Below are positions 16,797-25,975 of a stretch of DNA of 64,000 bases, one piece after another; the stretch's first letter is position 1; each line of letters starts with the position of its first letter. The stretch lies in the NCBI RefSeq assembly GCF_003352085.1, contig NZ_CP025806.1, positions 43,112-107,111 on the forward strand, written 5' to 3'. The notes beneath the pieces are model-generated. The model saw only the letters and a list, made by a program, of their open reading frames with translations, made no database searches and was not told where the DNA came from. Source of the DNA: Sulfitobacter sp. SK012. GTDB taxonomy: Bacteria > Pseudomonadota > Alphaproteobacteria > Rhodobacterales > Rhodobacteraceae. Both the position numbers and the translations under genes were made by a program.

Positions 16797-18128
16797 TTAC
16801 GCCTCCAACACGTCTGCAACCGCAGATTTCAGCGTGTCCACAATCAAATCAATTTCTTCGGGCGTTGATGTGTAGGCGGGGGCCAGCAGCACGTGATCAC
16901 CGTTGGTTCCGTCCGCGCAGCCTTGCGATGGATAGACCATAATACCGCGTGCCTTGGCCGCTGCACCAATCTTCATGGCAAGCCCGTCGGTGACGGGAAA
17001 GGGGACCTTGGTGGTGCGATCTGCGACCAGTTCGATGGTCCAGAACAACCCGCGACCACGGATATCGCCCACATGCGCATGTTGCCCGAAGGCGTCGCGC
17101 AGTCCCGTTTCCAATTGTGCGCCAAGCGTTTTCACCTTGCCAAGTAGACCTTCGTTTTCAATCACTTGTTGCACGGCCAAAGCACCTGCCGTCGCAATTG
17201 CGTGGGACATATAGGTGTGCCCGTTCCAAAGCTTGCCACTGCCGGCTTTGATCGCATCAATCACTTTTTGCGCGGCAATCACCGCAGCAATAGGTTGATA
17301 CCCAGCACCCAGTCCCTTGGCCGTGGTGGTGATATCCGCGTAGATGCCTTCTTGTTCCAGCGCGAACAACGATCCGGTCCGGCCCATGCCGCACATGACT
17401 TCGTCCGCGATATAGAGCACATCGTATTCATCGCAAATTTCGCGGATGCGAGTGAAATAACCCTTGGGCGCAGGTTGTGTGCCAAGCGAAGCCCCGACAA
17501 CAGGTTCCGCTACAAACGCCATAACTGTTTCAGGCCCAAGACGGCGAATTTCGGCATCCAAAAGGTTGGCCATCCGTATAGCGAATTCCGACTCGGTTTC
17601 ACCGTCCTTTTGCATCCGGTAGGCGTAGGCCGCGTCAATATGGCTAACGTCCATCAACAAGGGGGCAAAGGGCGCACGGCGACCTGCATGGCCACCTGTC
17701 GCAAGTGCTGCCAGCGTGTTTCCGTGATAGCTGGGTTTGCGTGCAATAACTTTGGCGCGCGTAGGCTCGCCGCGTTCTAGGTAATATTGGCGGGCAAGCT
17801 TCAGCGCCGCTTCCATCGCCTCGGACCCGCTTCCCAGATACATCACACGACCATTACCAGTTCCGGCAGGCGAACGGTCGATCAAATGGGTCGCAAGGTC
17901 TTCTGCGGGTTGGTTCGTGAATGATCCGGTGTGTGCGAACGCCAATTTGTCTACCTGTGCCTTGATCGCTTCGCGCACAAAGGCATGATCATGTCCAAGG
18001 CAGGACACTGCGGCACCGCCGCAGGCATCCAGATAGCGTCGGCCGTTGTTATCAATCAGCGTATTCGCTTCGACCGCGACGATTGAAGGCAGGTCGGTGG
18101 TAAGGTCTCGATGAAAAACGCTGCTCAT
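16797..18128 (-). CDS. Class III (omega-) aminotransferase, PLP-dependent
   Basis: The 443-residue protein has all class III marks: SGSEAMEAALKLARQYY (100-116), D242 in LYIADEVMCGMGRTG and the PLP lysine K271 in TTTAKGLGAGYQP. These enzymes move a terminal or distal amino group to pyruvate or 2-oxoglutarate. It is the promoter-proximal gene of the two-gene minus operon with BKACE. With no family-level motif for substrate choice, candidates include beta-amino acids and omega-amines released from an aromatic amine. Confidence 0.92.
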   Translation of the reverse strand: MSSVFHRDLTTDLPSIVAVEANTLIDNNGRRYLDACGGAAVSCLGHDHAFVREAIKAQVDKLAFAHTGSFTNQPAEDLATHLIDRSPAGTGNGRVMYLGSGSEAMEAALKLARQYYLERGEPTRAKVIARKPSYHGNTLAALATGGHAGRRAPFAPLLMDVSHIDAAYAYRMQKDGETESEFAIRMANLLDAEIRRLGPETVMAFVAEPVVGASLGTQPAPKGYFTRIREICDEYDVLYIADEVMCGMGRTGSLFALEQEGIYADITTTAKGLGAGYQPIAAVIAAQKVIDAIKAGSGKLWNGHTYMSHAIATAGALAVQQVIENEGLLGKVKTLGAQLETGLRDAFGQHAHVGDIRGRGLFWTIELVADRTTKVPFPVTDGLAMKIGAAAKARGIMVYPSQGCADGTNGDHVLLAPAYTSTPEEIDLIVDTLKSAVADVLEA

Positions 18129-18139
18129 TTCACTTCCGT

Positions 18140-18152
18140 CTTGTATATAAAC
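18140..18152. promoter_or_regulatory. Candidate operator half-match (aminotransferase side)
   Basis: CTTGTATATAAAC resembles the core of the motif at 15,075 and 18,156 and lies just upstream of the aminotransferase start. It may be a second, weaker site for the same regulator. Confidence 0.4.
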
Positions 18153-18155
18153 TCA

Positions 18156-18172
18156 TGTTTTGTATATTAGAC
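18156..18172. promoter_or_regulatory. Candidate operator, copy 2 (aminotransferase/CoA-transferase divergent region)
   Basis: TGTTTTGTATATTAGAC differs by one base from the site at 15,075-15,091. It sits in the 73-bp region between the divergent aminotransferase and CoA-transferase operons, so one bound protein could affect both. The inner TGTATATTAGACA is partly symmetrical. Confidence 0.65.
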
Positions 18173-18201
18173 ATAATGATCAATCGCAAGGCTTTCTTTC
18201 T

Positions 18202-19368
18202 ATGACAGGTGCGCTTCATAAGATTAGGGTTCTCGATCTGACGCATGTTCTGGCGGGGCCGTTTTGTACGTATCAGATGGCATTGTTAGGTGCAGATGTG
18301 ACCAAGATCGAAGACCCGTTGAATCCCGATTGCGCACGCGGGCGGGGACCGGACGCGGCGGGCAACGCGTTAGGCCTTGGGCTGAATTACCAGGTGCAGG
18401 GCGGCAATAAGAGAAGTCTTGCCCTTAATTTACGCGACCCCGAAGGCGCAAAGATTTTACGGGCTTTGGTGCGGGACACGGATGTTTTTGTAGAAAATTT
18501 TGCAACGGGCGCTTTGGCGGGGCTGGGGCTTGGTTATGCCGATCTGGCCGCTGAAAACCCGGCGCTGATTTACTGTTCCATCACGGGTTACGGCGATATC
18601 GGCCCGCAAGCGGAACATGGTGCTTATGATAATGTGATCCAAGCGACCAGCGGCACCATTTCTCAATGTGGCGGCGTTAAACCCGGAGTATCCTTTGTTG
18701 ATTACGCCACTGGATATGCTGCGGCCTTTGCGGTTACTGCGGCCTTGACGCAGCGCGGCAATGACGGGCAGGGAACACATATCTCTGTCTCAATGCTTGA
18801 GGTCGCAATGCAGATGATGGCCCCCGAAGCTGCTGCTACGCAACACGCCAAAGCGCCTGCGCGCGGTAAAGAAGCGGGCATCGCCAGCTATGACACGGCT
18901 GACGGCCAGTTGATGTTGGGCGCGTTTCATCCGGCGCAATACCGTGCATTGGCACAAATCTTGGATAGCATTGGTCATCCGGTGATGGCACTGGCAAAGG
19001 TCAAAAGCTGGCCGGAAGTCTGGGCAATCTCCGACGACATCAAGGCAGAGCTACGGGCGATTTTCGCGCAAAAGACCGCCGATGACTGGGTCGCACTCTT
19101 GCGGGCCGCTAATTTGCCCGCTGAACGGGTCAAAACGCTGTCAGAGGCCGTTGAATTGCCCCAACTTGCCGCACGCGGGTATTTCGCACCGAACCCAGAT
19201 GCACCTGATGTTTCATTGCCCACAACGGCTTTCACCATGACGCATGGTGGCGCTAATCTACACAGCGCCCCGCCCAAACATGGTGAGCAAACGCGCGATG
19301 TTCTGAGTGAAATGGGTATGAACGACGACCAAATCGCGCATCTTTATGCACAAGGAATTGTGGTATGA
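18202..19368 (+). CDS. Family III CoA-transferase (CaiB/BaiF)
   Basis: The 388-residue protein starts at ATG 18,202 (MTGALHKIRVLDLTHVLAGPF), the usual family N-terminus; longer frames use poor starts. The catalytic aspartate is D143 in AYDNVIQATSG, and NKRSLALNLRDPEG and VENFATGALAGLGL are typical. These enzymes activate an organic acid by moving CoA from another CoA ester. It heads a plus-strand operon of ten genes, most joined by ATGA overlaps. It may activate a product of ring cleavage or of the dehydrogenases downstream. Confidence 0.92.
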   Translation: MTGALHKIRVLDLTHVLAGPFCTYQMALLGADVTKIEDPLNPDCARGRGPDAAGNALGLGLNYQVQGGNKRSLALNLRDPEGAKILRALVRDTDVFVENFATGALAGLGLGYADLAAENPALIYCSITGYGDIGPQAEHGAYDNVIQATSGTISQCGGVKPGVSFVDYATGYAAAFAVTAALTQRGNDGQGTHISVSMLEVAMQMMAPEAAATQHAKAPARGKEAGIASYDTADGQLMLGAFHPAQYRALAQILDSIGHPVMALAKVKSWPEVWAISDDIKAELRAIFAQKTADDWVALLRAANLPAERVKTLSEAVELPQLAARGYFAPNPDAPDVSLPTTAFTMTHGGANLHSAPPKHGEQTRDVLSEMGMNDDQIAHLYAQGIVV

Positions 19369-20243
19369 TCCATCTGACCGCCTCACCTTGGACCGCGCTT
19401 CCCGACGCGCTGCACCACACTGGTGAGCCGTCCGCTTGGGCGAAAATGACGCGCCCCGACCAGCCGATGCATTCGTTCCTTGAATCCGCGTTTTTCGACA
19501 ACGCAGGGGCAATGTGGCTCTCAGATGTGCCCTATGGCCGCGTATTTCGTGTATCGCCTGCGGGTGAATGGGAAGTCATGCACCAGATTGAAGGTGAACC
19601 ACACGCCATGCGCATTGCTCCCGATGGTCGCCGCATTGCCGTTGATTACCGTCACGGGATGATCGAACTGACGGGGCCTGCGGAATTCAAAACCCTGATC
19701 GCGGGCGCGTCGGAACCGTTCATGGGCCTGTCGGATATGGCCTATGGGCCGGATGGCGCGCTGTGGTTCACCGATTCCGGCCGTAGCAGTTTGAGCGATC
19801 CAGTGGGCCGTGTGTATCGCTGGCAGGACGGCGTGCTGCGTCTGGTGCTGGATTGCGTACCCTATTCCAACGGCATCTGTGTGTCACCTGATAACGGATG
19901 GGTTTACGTCGCCGCGACGCGGGCCAATCAGGTCTGGAAATTTTCGACACGACTGCCCGAAGTAGAGTCGCCGATGGTCGGCACGTATTTGCAATTGTCT
20001 GGCGGGCTTGGCCCCGATGGGCTGGCTTGTAATGCTCACGGTTGGCTTGCTGTTGCGCAGGCGCAAGCGGGACGTGCCTATGTTTATGACGCCATTGGCG
20101 ATCTGATTGCCGAGGTCCGTCTGCCGCGCGGGATATGGACCACGTCCGTGACGTTTCACCCCGACAACCCACAAAAACTCATTATCGTGGACGCCCAATT
20201 CGGCGGCGTCTTTACCTGCGACATTCCCAATCCGAGGACCTGA
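19365..20243 (+). CDS. SMP-30/gluconolactonase-type lactonase
   Basis: The 292-residue beta-propeller protein shows SMP-30 repeats: GLSDMAYGPDGALWFTDSG, YSNGICVSPDNGWVYVAATRANQVW and GPDGLACNAHGWLAVAQAQAG, the Asn and Asp positions that bind the divalent metal. Enzymes of this family open sugar or enol lactones. It overlaps the CoA-transferase gene by four bases. A lactone could arise from cycloisomerisation of the intradiol cleavage product or from a sugar-acid dehydrogenation, so the role is open. Confidence 0.85.
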   Translation: MIHLTASPWTALPDALHHTGEPSAWAKMTRPDQPMHSFLESAFFDNAGAMWLSDVPYGRVFRVSPAGEWEVMHQIEGEPHAMRIAPDGRRIAVDYRHGMIELTGPAEFKTLIAGASEPFMGLSDMAYGPDGALWFTDSGRSSLSDPVGRVYRWQDGVLRLVLDCVPYSNGICVSPDNGWVYVAATRANQVWKFSTRLPEVESPMVGTYLQLSGGLGPDGLACNAHGWLAVAQAQAGRAYVYDAIGDLIAEVRLPRGIWTTSVTFHPDNPQKLIIVDAQFGGVFTCDIPNPRT

Positions 20244-20246
20244 CAG

Positions 20247-21146
20247 ATGCAAAAAGAAGACCTTCACGGCTACGTACCCGCCATTGCGACCCCTTTCAAC
20301 GAGCGCGGCGAAATCATGGAAGACGCCTTTGTCGATTTGTTCGAATTCCTGTTATCACGCGGTGCAACTTGCATCTGCATCGCAGGCGACAACGGCGAAA
20401 GCTGGGCGTTGAACGCGGATGAACGCGGACGCCTTGTGCGACTCGCCAAAGATACGTCCAAGGGCCGGGTTCCTGTCATGATGGGCATTTCCGCGCCGAC
20501 CATCGATGCATCGATGGCCTACATAAAGGCCGCCGAAGACAATGGCGTGGATGTGTTATTGTCCATGCCACAAACCTACGTTCTGAAAGCGTCCGAAGCT
20601 GAATTGATGGCTCGCTTTGACAAAGTGTCGGCGGCCACAAAGCTGCCACTAGTCCTGTACAACTCGCCACGCCGCATGGGTTTTTCGCTGACCATTGATC
20701 AAACGGAAACGCTACTCGACAATCACAACGTGATCGGGATTAAGGAAAGCCAGCGCGATTTCTTTTACCACACGCATCTGCTTAAGCGTCTTGGCCACCG
20801 CATGTCCGTGATGACGGGCCCGTGCCATTACATCATGCCGGCCTTCGCGCTGGGGGCCAAAGGGTTCATCGCCACGGGGCCTGAATTCACGGATATGTTG
20901 CCGTCCGATATGGCCGCTGCAGGTGCGGGCGTTCCCGATGATACGTATCAACATGCGCACTACCAGTTGACGGTTTTGTATGAACTCTTGATGGGGCTTG
21001 GCACATGGCCCGCGTCGTTTAAGGCGGCGCTGAACCTGATCGGGCAACCCGCCGGTGTGCCACGCGATCCGGTTATGGCGCTGTCCCGGGCCGATATCGA
21101 CAAAATTAAACGCACGTTTGATGACCTCGGCATCAGTTACGCATGA
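20247..21146 (+). CDS. DapA/N-acetylneuraminate lyase family aldolase or dehydratase
   Basis: The 299-residue protein has the Schiff-base lysine K166 in NVIGIKESQRD and the catalytic tyrosine Y138 in LVLYNSP. The loop that is GTTGE in most members reads GDNGE (47-51), so the oxoacid-binding site is altered. Family members include pyruvate-releasing aldolases, KdgD-type dehydratases and the 1-pyrroline-4-hydroxy-2-carboxylate deaminase of hydroxyproline breakdown. The next three genes resemble the hydroxyproline-type dehydrogenase, which favours the last idea, but the modified loop and the missing partner enzymes leave it open. Confidence 0.88.
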   Translation: MQKEDLHGYVPAIATPFNERGEIMEDAFVDLFEFLLSRGATCICIAGDNGESWALNADERGRLVRLAKDTSKGRVPVMMGISAPTIDASMAYIKAAEDNGVDVLLSMPQTYVLKASEAELMARFDKVSAATKLPLVLYNSPRRMGFSLTIDQTETLLDNHNVIGIKESQRDFFYHTHLLKRLGHRMSVMTGPCHYIMPAFALGAKGFIATGPEFTDMLPSDMAAAGAGVPDDTYQHAHYQLTVLYELLMGLGTWPASFKAALNLIGQPAGVPRDPVMALSRADIDKIKRTFDDLGISYA

Positions 21147-21430
21147 TGCGTCTGGTTGCGAACCAATCCAGCTTGATCGAGCGGACAGAGCTCGTGACGT
21201 TTACCTTCGCGGGACACCCTGTTCAGGGGTATCGTGGGGAAGCTTTGGTCGCAGCGTTGTTGCGTAAAGGATATCTGAACCTACGAAATGCACCGCAAGA
21301 TACCGCCCCGCGTGGTGCGTTTTGTTGCATGGGCCTGTGTCAGGAATGCGTGGTTCATATTAACGGCCAAGTGGTTGAGGCGTGCCGCTATGAGGTTGCG
21401 CCCGACCTGTCGGTGGAGCGCTCAGGATGA
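21143..21430 (+). CDS. (2Fe-2S)-binding small subunit of a three-component FAD dehydrogenase (HcnA/SoxA-like)
   Basis: This 95-residue protein has the plant-ferredoxin-like cysteine pattern in FCCMGLCQECVV (three cluster cysteines) and a fourth in EACR 21 residues later, with no room for other domains. It is the gamma-type subunit found in hydrogen cyanide synthase, opine oxidases and D-hydroxyproline dehydrogenase. It overlaps both neighbours by four bases, so it is made in step with the two flavoprotein subunits. Confidence 0.87.
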   Translation: MMRLVANQSSLIERTELVTFTFAGHPVQGYRGEALVAALLRKGYLNLRNAPQDTAPRGAFCCMGLCQECVVHINGQVVEACRYEVAPDLSVERSG

Positions 21431-22848
21431 CGGATGTGTTCGACATTGCAGTTGTTGGAGCGGGGCCAGCGGGGGGCAATGCCGCTTTGGCCGCCGCACG
21501 CAACGGCCTGCGTGTGGTTTTGCTGGATGAACAACCGCAAGCGGGCGGGCAGGTGTGGCGAGCAAAATCTGCCGCTATCCTTAAGGCGCCAAAGACCATA
21601 GAAACCTTGGCAGGGGATGTATTGCGGCGTGCCATTGCATCGTCTGACGTCACCCATTTACATGGCGCTCGTGTTTGGCAGATATCGCGCGAAGGTGACA
21701 ACTGGCAGTGCCATATTCTGCGTGATGGAAAAAGCGAACCGGTGCAGGCGACGTCGCTGATCCTTGCCCCCGGCGCGCGCGAATATGTGCAACCGGTGCA
21801 GGGTTGGACAACCCCCGGCGTGATCGGCCTTGCGGGAGCGACGGCCTTGTTCAAGCAAAACTTGATCGTGCCGGGTCAACGCACTGTTGTCTCTGGCACT
21901 GGGCCCTTGGTATTCTATGTCGCCAGCGAAATTCGCCGTCTGGGCGGCGAGGTTGCAGGTATCGTAACACCTAATACACGCCGCGATTGGCTACAGGCGC
22001 TACCTGTGATGTTGGGTAAGCCCAAATTGCTGATGCGCGGTGCAGTATGGATGGTCGATCTGATGCTGGCACGGGTGCCGATTTATTGGGGCCACACCGT
22101 GACCGAAGTGTTGGGGACGACCCAGGTGTCAGGTGTTCAAGTTAGCAAACTGGATGCGGATTGGACGCCGAAAATGCAGGTCACAACCTTGCAAGCTGAC
22201 AGCCTGTGTCTTGGCCACGGGCTAATTCCGCAGATCGAAGCCGCGCAGATGTTGGGTGTCGGGATCACGCATGATCCGGCGTCTGGCGGTTGGGTGCCAA
22301 ACGCTCAGGATGACGGGTCTACAAACATTGGAAATCTTTATCTTTGCGGCGACGGCACTGGCATTCGCGGGGCGGATGCCGCTGCGGTGCAAGGGCGCGT
22401 AACTGGGATGCGTGCTGCCTCCGATCTTGGTTCTGATACCGACCAAGACATGCGCGCCGCGCACAATGAATGGCGGCGCGCAGCGGGCTTTGGCATGGCG
22501 ATGACGGCGCTGAGTATTCCGCGTGCAGGGATGGCGAGATGGACAACGGCTGAAACTATCGTTTGTCGCTGCGAGGGCATTATCAAACAGAGTGTTTTGG
22601 GCGAGGTCGCGACCGGTGCCGCCACTACCAATGCGGTGAAATCCGGCGTGCGTGCGGGCATGGGACCCTGTGGCGGTAAATATTGTCAGACTGCGGTTGC
22701 GGCGTTGATTGCGGATCACAAAGGTACCGACGTGTCAAACATCGCACCACCAACACCGCGCCCACCGCTGCGGCCTGTTCCATTGGGTGCCCTCGCAGGG
22801 TCATTTGATTACGACGATCTACCAATTCCAAAGCCTGCACCGCTATGA
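21427..22848 (+). CDS. FAD/NAD(P)-dependent oxidoreductase alpha subunit with BFD-like Fe-S domain (HcnB/OoxA-like)
   Basis: The 473-residue protein starts with the dinucleotide fold VVGAGPAGGNAALAAARNGL, has a second nucleotide-binding stretch TVVSGTGPLVFYVASEIRRLGG near 160, and ends with a BFD-like [2Fe-2S] domain: VCRCEGI and GPCGGKYCQ (cysteines near 380 and 420). This is the electron-transfer subunit of three-part amino acid or opine dehydrogenases, which hand electrons to the respiratory chain. It overlaps the flanking genes by ATGA. Confidence 0.9.
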   Translation: MTDVFDIAVVGAGPAGGNAALAAARNGLRVVLLDEQPQAGGQVWRAKSAAILKAPKTIETLAGDVLRRAIASSDVTHLHGARVWQISREGDNWQCHILRDGKSEPVQATSLILAPGAREYVQPVQGWTTPGVIGLAGATALFKQNLIVPGQRTVVSGTGPLVFYVASEIRRLGGEVAGIVTPNTRRDWLQALPVMLGKPKLLMRGAVWMVDLMLARVPIYWGHTVTEVLGTTQVSGVQVSKLDADWTPKMQVTTLQADSLCLGHGLIPQIEAAQMLGVGITHDPASGGWVPNAQDDGSTNIGNLYLCGDGTGIRGADAAAVQGRVTGMRAASDLGSDTDQDMRAAHNEWRRAAGFGMAMTALSIPRAGMARWTTAETIVCRCEGIIKQSVLGEVATGAATTNAVKSGVRAGMGPCGGKYCQTAVAALIADHKGTDVSNIAPPTPRPPLRPVPLGALAGSFDYDDLPIPKPAPL

Positions 22849-23942
22849 CGTATGACATCGCAATCATTGGCGGCGGTATTATGGGATGCAGCACGGCGTT
22901 GCGCGTCGTCGCAGGCGGCATGAAGGCTATCGTGCTGGATCAGGGCGATCTGGGACAAGGGGCGTCTGGCGTCAATGCCGGGACACTCAGCTTGCAAATC
23001 AAGCGAGTCAAATTGATGCCCTATGCACTCAAAGGCCATCACTTGTGGGAAGAGATGGGCGCAGCTGTAGGGTTTGCAAAAACGGGTGGTTACACGCTTG
23101 CGTTCAACGATCGCGAAGCTGAATTATTGAAAGAACGACAAACAATGAAGGCGGAGGCAGGCGCGCCGATTGAATTTGTCTCAAACAACAGATTGCGGGC
23201 CGCTGAACCCGGTCTGACCCAAAAAGTCGTTGCGGCGAGTTATTGCGCCGAGGATGGCTATGCCAATTCATCGCTGACAGGACAGTACTATCGGGGTTGT
23301 TTGCAGGACGCGGGGATTGAATATCGCGAGCAGAATGCCGTCACAGCCATCAAAAAGTTAAAGGCCGGCATTTTTGAAATCGCGACCCCCCAAGGTGTGG
23401 TTTACGCAAAACGTCTACTGCTTGCCGCAGGTGCGTGGTTGAAACCGTTGGCGGCGCTGCTGGATGTGAATCTGCCGGTGAACGCGCGGATCAACACAGT
23501 CTCTGTCACCGAACGCATGCCACCCCTAATGTCGAGCGTAATCGGCCATGCGACAGGCCTGCTGACCATGAAACAAAAGGCCAATGGCACCGTACTGATC
23601 GGTGGGGGTTGGCAAGGGCGCGGTACACCGCAAGAGGGGCGTGGCGAAGTGGATGTCGCATCCGTGCGGCCCAATCTGGCGTTGGCACAATATGCGTTGC
23701 CTGCCCTTGGCGACGCACGTGTGTTGCGCAGTTGGACGGGATTTGAGGCCAACGTGCCCGACTTCTATCCGCTCGCCGGAGCGTTGCCAAACGTGCCGGA
23801 CGCTTATGTTCTGGGCTGCGTGCGTGGCGGCTATACCATCGGCCCTTATATTGGGCAGCTGATGGGTAATTTCATTCTGGGGCGAGAGCCCGAAATGCCC
23901 CTTTTTGATCCGGGGCGCACATTCCAAGAGGACACGATATGA
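22845..23942 (+). CDS. DAO-family FAD oxidoreductase, catalytic beta subunit (HcnC/OoxB-like)
   Basis: The 365-residue protein has the FAD motif IAIIGGGIMGCSTALRVV, GASGVNAGTLS, and a C-terminal GCVRGGYTIGPYIGQLMG that closes the FAD site. It is the catalytic subunit expected to oxidise an amine or D-amino acid carbon, e.g. glycine, a D-proline derivative or an opine-like N-alkyl amino acid. With the two preceding genes it forms a complete three-subunit set. Because aromatic amino acid and omega-aminotransferases are in the same cluster, a secondary amine of aromatic origin is also possible. Confidence 0.9.
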   Translation: MTYDIAIIGGGIMGCSTALRVVAGGMKAIVLDQGDLGQGASGVNAGTLSLQIKRVKLMPYALKGHHLWEEMGAAVGFAKTGGYTLAFNDREAELLKERQTMKAEAGAPIEFVSNNRLRAAEPGLTQKVVAASYCAEDGYANSSLTGQYYRGCLQDAGIEYREQNAVTAIKKLKAGIFEIATPQGVVYAKRLLLAAGAWLKPLAALLDVNLPVNARINTVSVTERMPPLMSSVIGHATGLLTMKQKANGTVLIGGGWQGRGTPQEGRGEVDVASVRPNLALAQYALPALGDARVLRSWTGFEANVPDFYPLAGALPNVPDAYVLGCVRGGYTIGPYIGQLMGNFILGREPEMPLFDPGRTFQEDTI

Positions 23943-24715
23943 CACATGATCCAGCCCGCCTTGACGGGAAACTCGCTGTAATTACTGGCGGCGGTAGCGG
24001 AATTGGCGAAGCCACAGCGCATGTTTTTGCGCAAGCGGGCGCGACCGTTGTGGTGACGGGGCGGCGGTTGGAGCCATTAGAAAAAGTGGCCAAAGACGTG
24101 GGTGGCCATGCGATAGCTTGTGATGTGTCAAACCAAGATGACGTTCACGCGATGTTTGCCCGGGCGATGAATATTACGGGCCGCGTCGATGTGCTGCTCA
24201 ACAATGCGGGTGGTCCCGGTCCGATCGCGCCAGTTGCAGACGTCGATATGGTAGAGTGGGTGACCTGCATGAACATCAACCTCGTCGGAGCGATGTATTG
24301 CCTTCAAGAAGCGGCCAAGATTATGGGCGCGCAGAAGTCAGGGTCGATCATTAACATGTCATCCCTGATGGGTATCCAAGGCTACCCGATGCGTTCTGCC
24401 TATACGGCATCGAAATTCGCGTTGATCGGGATTACGGAAACTATGGCGCGTGAACTTGGGCCGGTTGGTGTGCGGGTCAATGCCCTTATGCCGGGTGCGG
24501 TGTCAGGTGCAAACATGGATCGTATTCTCGCCAAACGCGCCGAGGCCGAGGGCCGACCCGCCGCCGAAATCGAACGCGAAAACTACACCGATGTGGCCGC
24601 ACTGAAACGCTGGGTTTCCCCCGAAGAAGTGGGCCGCGCGGCGCTGTATTACGCAAGTGATCTAAGTTCGGCCATCACGGGCGATAAAATGAAAGTCGAC
24701 TGCGGTCGTTTCTAA
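23939..24715 (+). CDS. Short-chain dehydrogenase/reductase (classical SDR)
   Basis: The 258-residue protein has TGGGSGIG (16-23), NNAG (88-91), the catalytic S142, Y155 and K159 in SAYTASKFALIG, and a C-terminal SSAITGDKMKVDCG. The residue after the first strand is a basic pair (TGRR), which often goes with NADPH but also occurs in NADH enzymes. It oxidises or reduces a hydroxyl/keto group in the same pathway. ATGA overlap with the upstream gene, 11 bp before the aminotransferase. Confidence 0.92.
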   Translation: MTHDPARLDGKLAVITGGGSGIGEATAHVFAQAGATVVVTGRRLEPLEKVAKDVGGHAIACDVSNQDDVHAMFARAMNITGRVDVLLNNAGGPGPIAPVADVDMVEWVTCMNINLVGAMYCLQEAAKIMGAQKSGSIINMSSLMGIQGYPMRSAYTASKFALIGITETMARELGPVGVRVNALMPGAVSGANMDRILAKRAEAEGRPAAEIERENYTDVAALKRWVSPEEVGRAALYYASDLSSAITGDKMKVDCGRF

Positions 24716-24726
24716 GGAGAATTCAT

Positions 24727-25923
24727 ATGTTCGAGACAATTCAAAGCCGTGGTGTCGACCAGATTTTGGCACTGATGAAAGCGTTTCAGGCAGATCCGCG
24801 TGACAAAAAAGTTGATCTGGTGGTTGGTGTCTACAAAGATGCCAATGGTGCAGTGCCTGTCATGGATGCGGTCAAAGGCGCTGAGGCTTTGTTGCTTGAA
24901 CAAGAAACAACCAAGACATATGTCGGCATGGCAGGCGATGCTGAATTTCGCAGCTTTGTGCCGCCTTTGTTGCTGGGCGAGAACGCCACACAAATCGCTG
25001 AGGGTCGGGTGACGAGTTTGCAAACGGTCGGTGGATCTGGCGCCTTAAAAGTCGGGTGCGATCTGTTGAATTCAATTGAGCCGGGAAAGCGACTTTGGGT
25101 CAGTACACCGACATGGGCCAATCATGTGCCTGTGGCGACTGACGCTGGTCTAAATGTTGCCTACTATCCCTATTTCCGACCAAGTGATCGGGGGTTGGAT
25201 TTTGAAGCAATGATAATGCACCTTCAATCCAACAGCGCGGTAGGCGATGCCATCCTATTGCATGCGTGCTGCCATAATCCGACAGGTGTGGACTTGTCCC
25301 TTGAACAATGGAAGAAATTGAGCAGATTCATATCTGATCGCCGTTTGTTGCCATTTGTCGATTGCGCCTATCAGGGCTTGGGCGATGGTATGGAGAGAGA
25401 CGTCGCGGGGCTGCGAGTTTTGGCTGCCAAAGTTCCCGAAATGTTGATCGCAAGTTCATTCTCTAAAAACTTTGGAATCTATCGCGAACGTACCGGCGCA
25501 CTAACGTTGATTGCTCAAAATGCTGATGTACTTGCTAAGACCCAAGCCGCAGCCGAAACGGTCATCCGCTCGAACTACTCCATGCCACCGAGCCACGGCG
25601 CTCGAGTGGTCGCGAATGTCTTTGGCTCTTTTGAGCTGCGCTCGTTATGGGCGGAGGAGCTCAATGATATGCGTGCGCGGATTGCCGAGATGCGTCGGGT
25701 GTTGCGTTTGAAACTGGAAGAACGGCAGGTGACGCAAGACTTGTCGTTCCTGACGGATCAGTGCGGTATGTTCTCTTACACCGGTTTTAATCCAGCGGAC
25801 GTAGAGCGATTGCGCGCAGAATTTGGCATTTACACAGCTGGGGACGGGCGCATCAATGTTGCCGGATTGTCTGCGGACAATCTGGATGCCGTTGCTGACG
25901 GATTTGCCGCCGTAATGCGATAA
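24727..25923 (+). CDS. Aromatic amino acid/aspartate aminotransferase (class I, TyrB/AspC type)
   Basis: The 398-residue protein is class I-alpha: N184-P-T-G, D212 and the PLP lysine K247 in ASSFSKNFGIYRERTGAL, with VGVYKDANGAVPVMDAV at the N-terminus as in TyrB/AspC. A strong AAGGAG precedes ATG 24,727. It would interconvert tyrosine or phenylalanine with the 2-oxoacids. In this cluster it links aromatic 2-oxoacids (also made by the hydroxyacid oxidase) with amino acids. Confidence 0.92.
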   Translation: MFETIQSRGVDQILALMKAFQADPRDKKVDLVVGVYKDANGAVPVMDAVKGAEALLLEQETTKTYVGMAGDAEFRSFVPPLLLGENATQIAEGRVTSLQTVGGSGALKVGCDLLNSIEPGKRLWVSTPTWANHVPVATDAGLNVAYYPYFRPSDRGLDFEAMIMHLQSNSAVGDAILLHACCHNPTGVDLSLEQWKKLSRFISDRRLLPFVDCAYQGLGDGMERDVAGLRVLAAKVPEMLIASSFSKNFGIYRERTGALTLIAQNADVLAKTQAAAETVIRSNYSMPPSHGARVVANVFGSFELRSLWAEELNDMRARIAEMRRVLRLKLEERQVTQDLSFLTDQCGMFSYTGFNPADVERLRAEFGIYTAGDGRINVAGLSADNLDAVADGFAAVMR

Positions 25924-25975
25924 CTAGAACAGATTACAGTCTCACCTTACGAGAATTTAGGATAGGAGATCTTCG

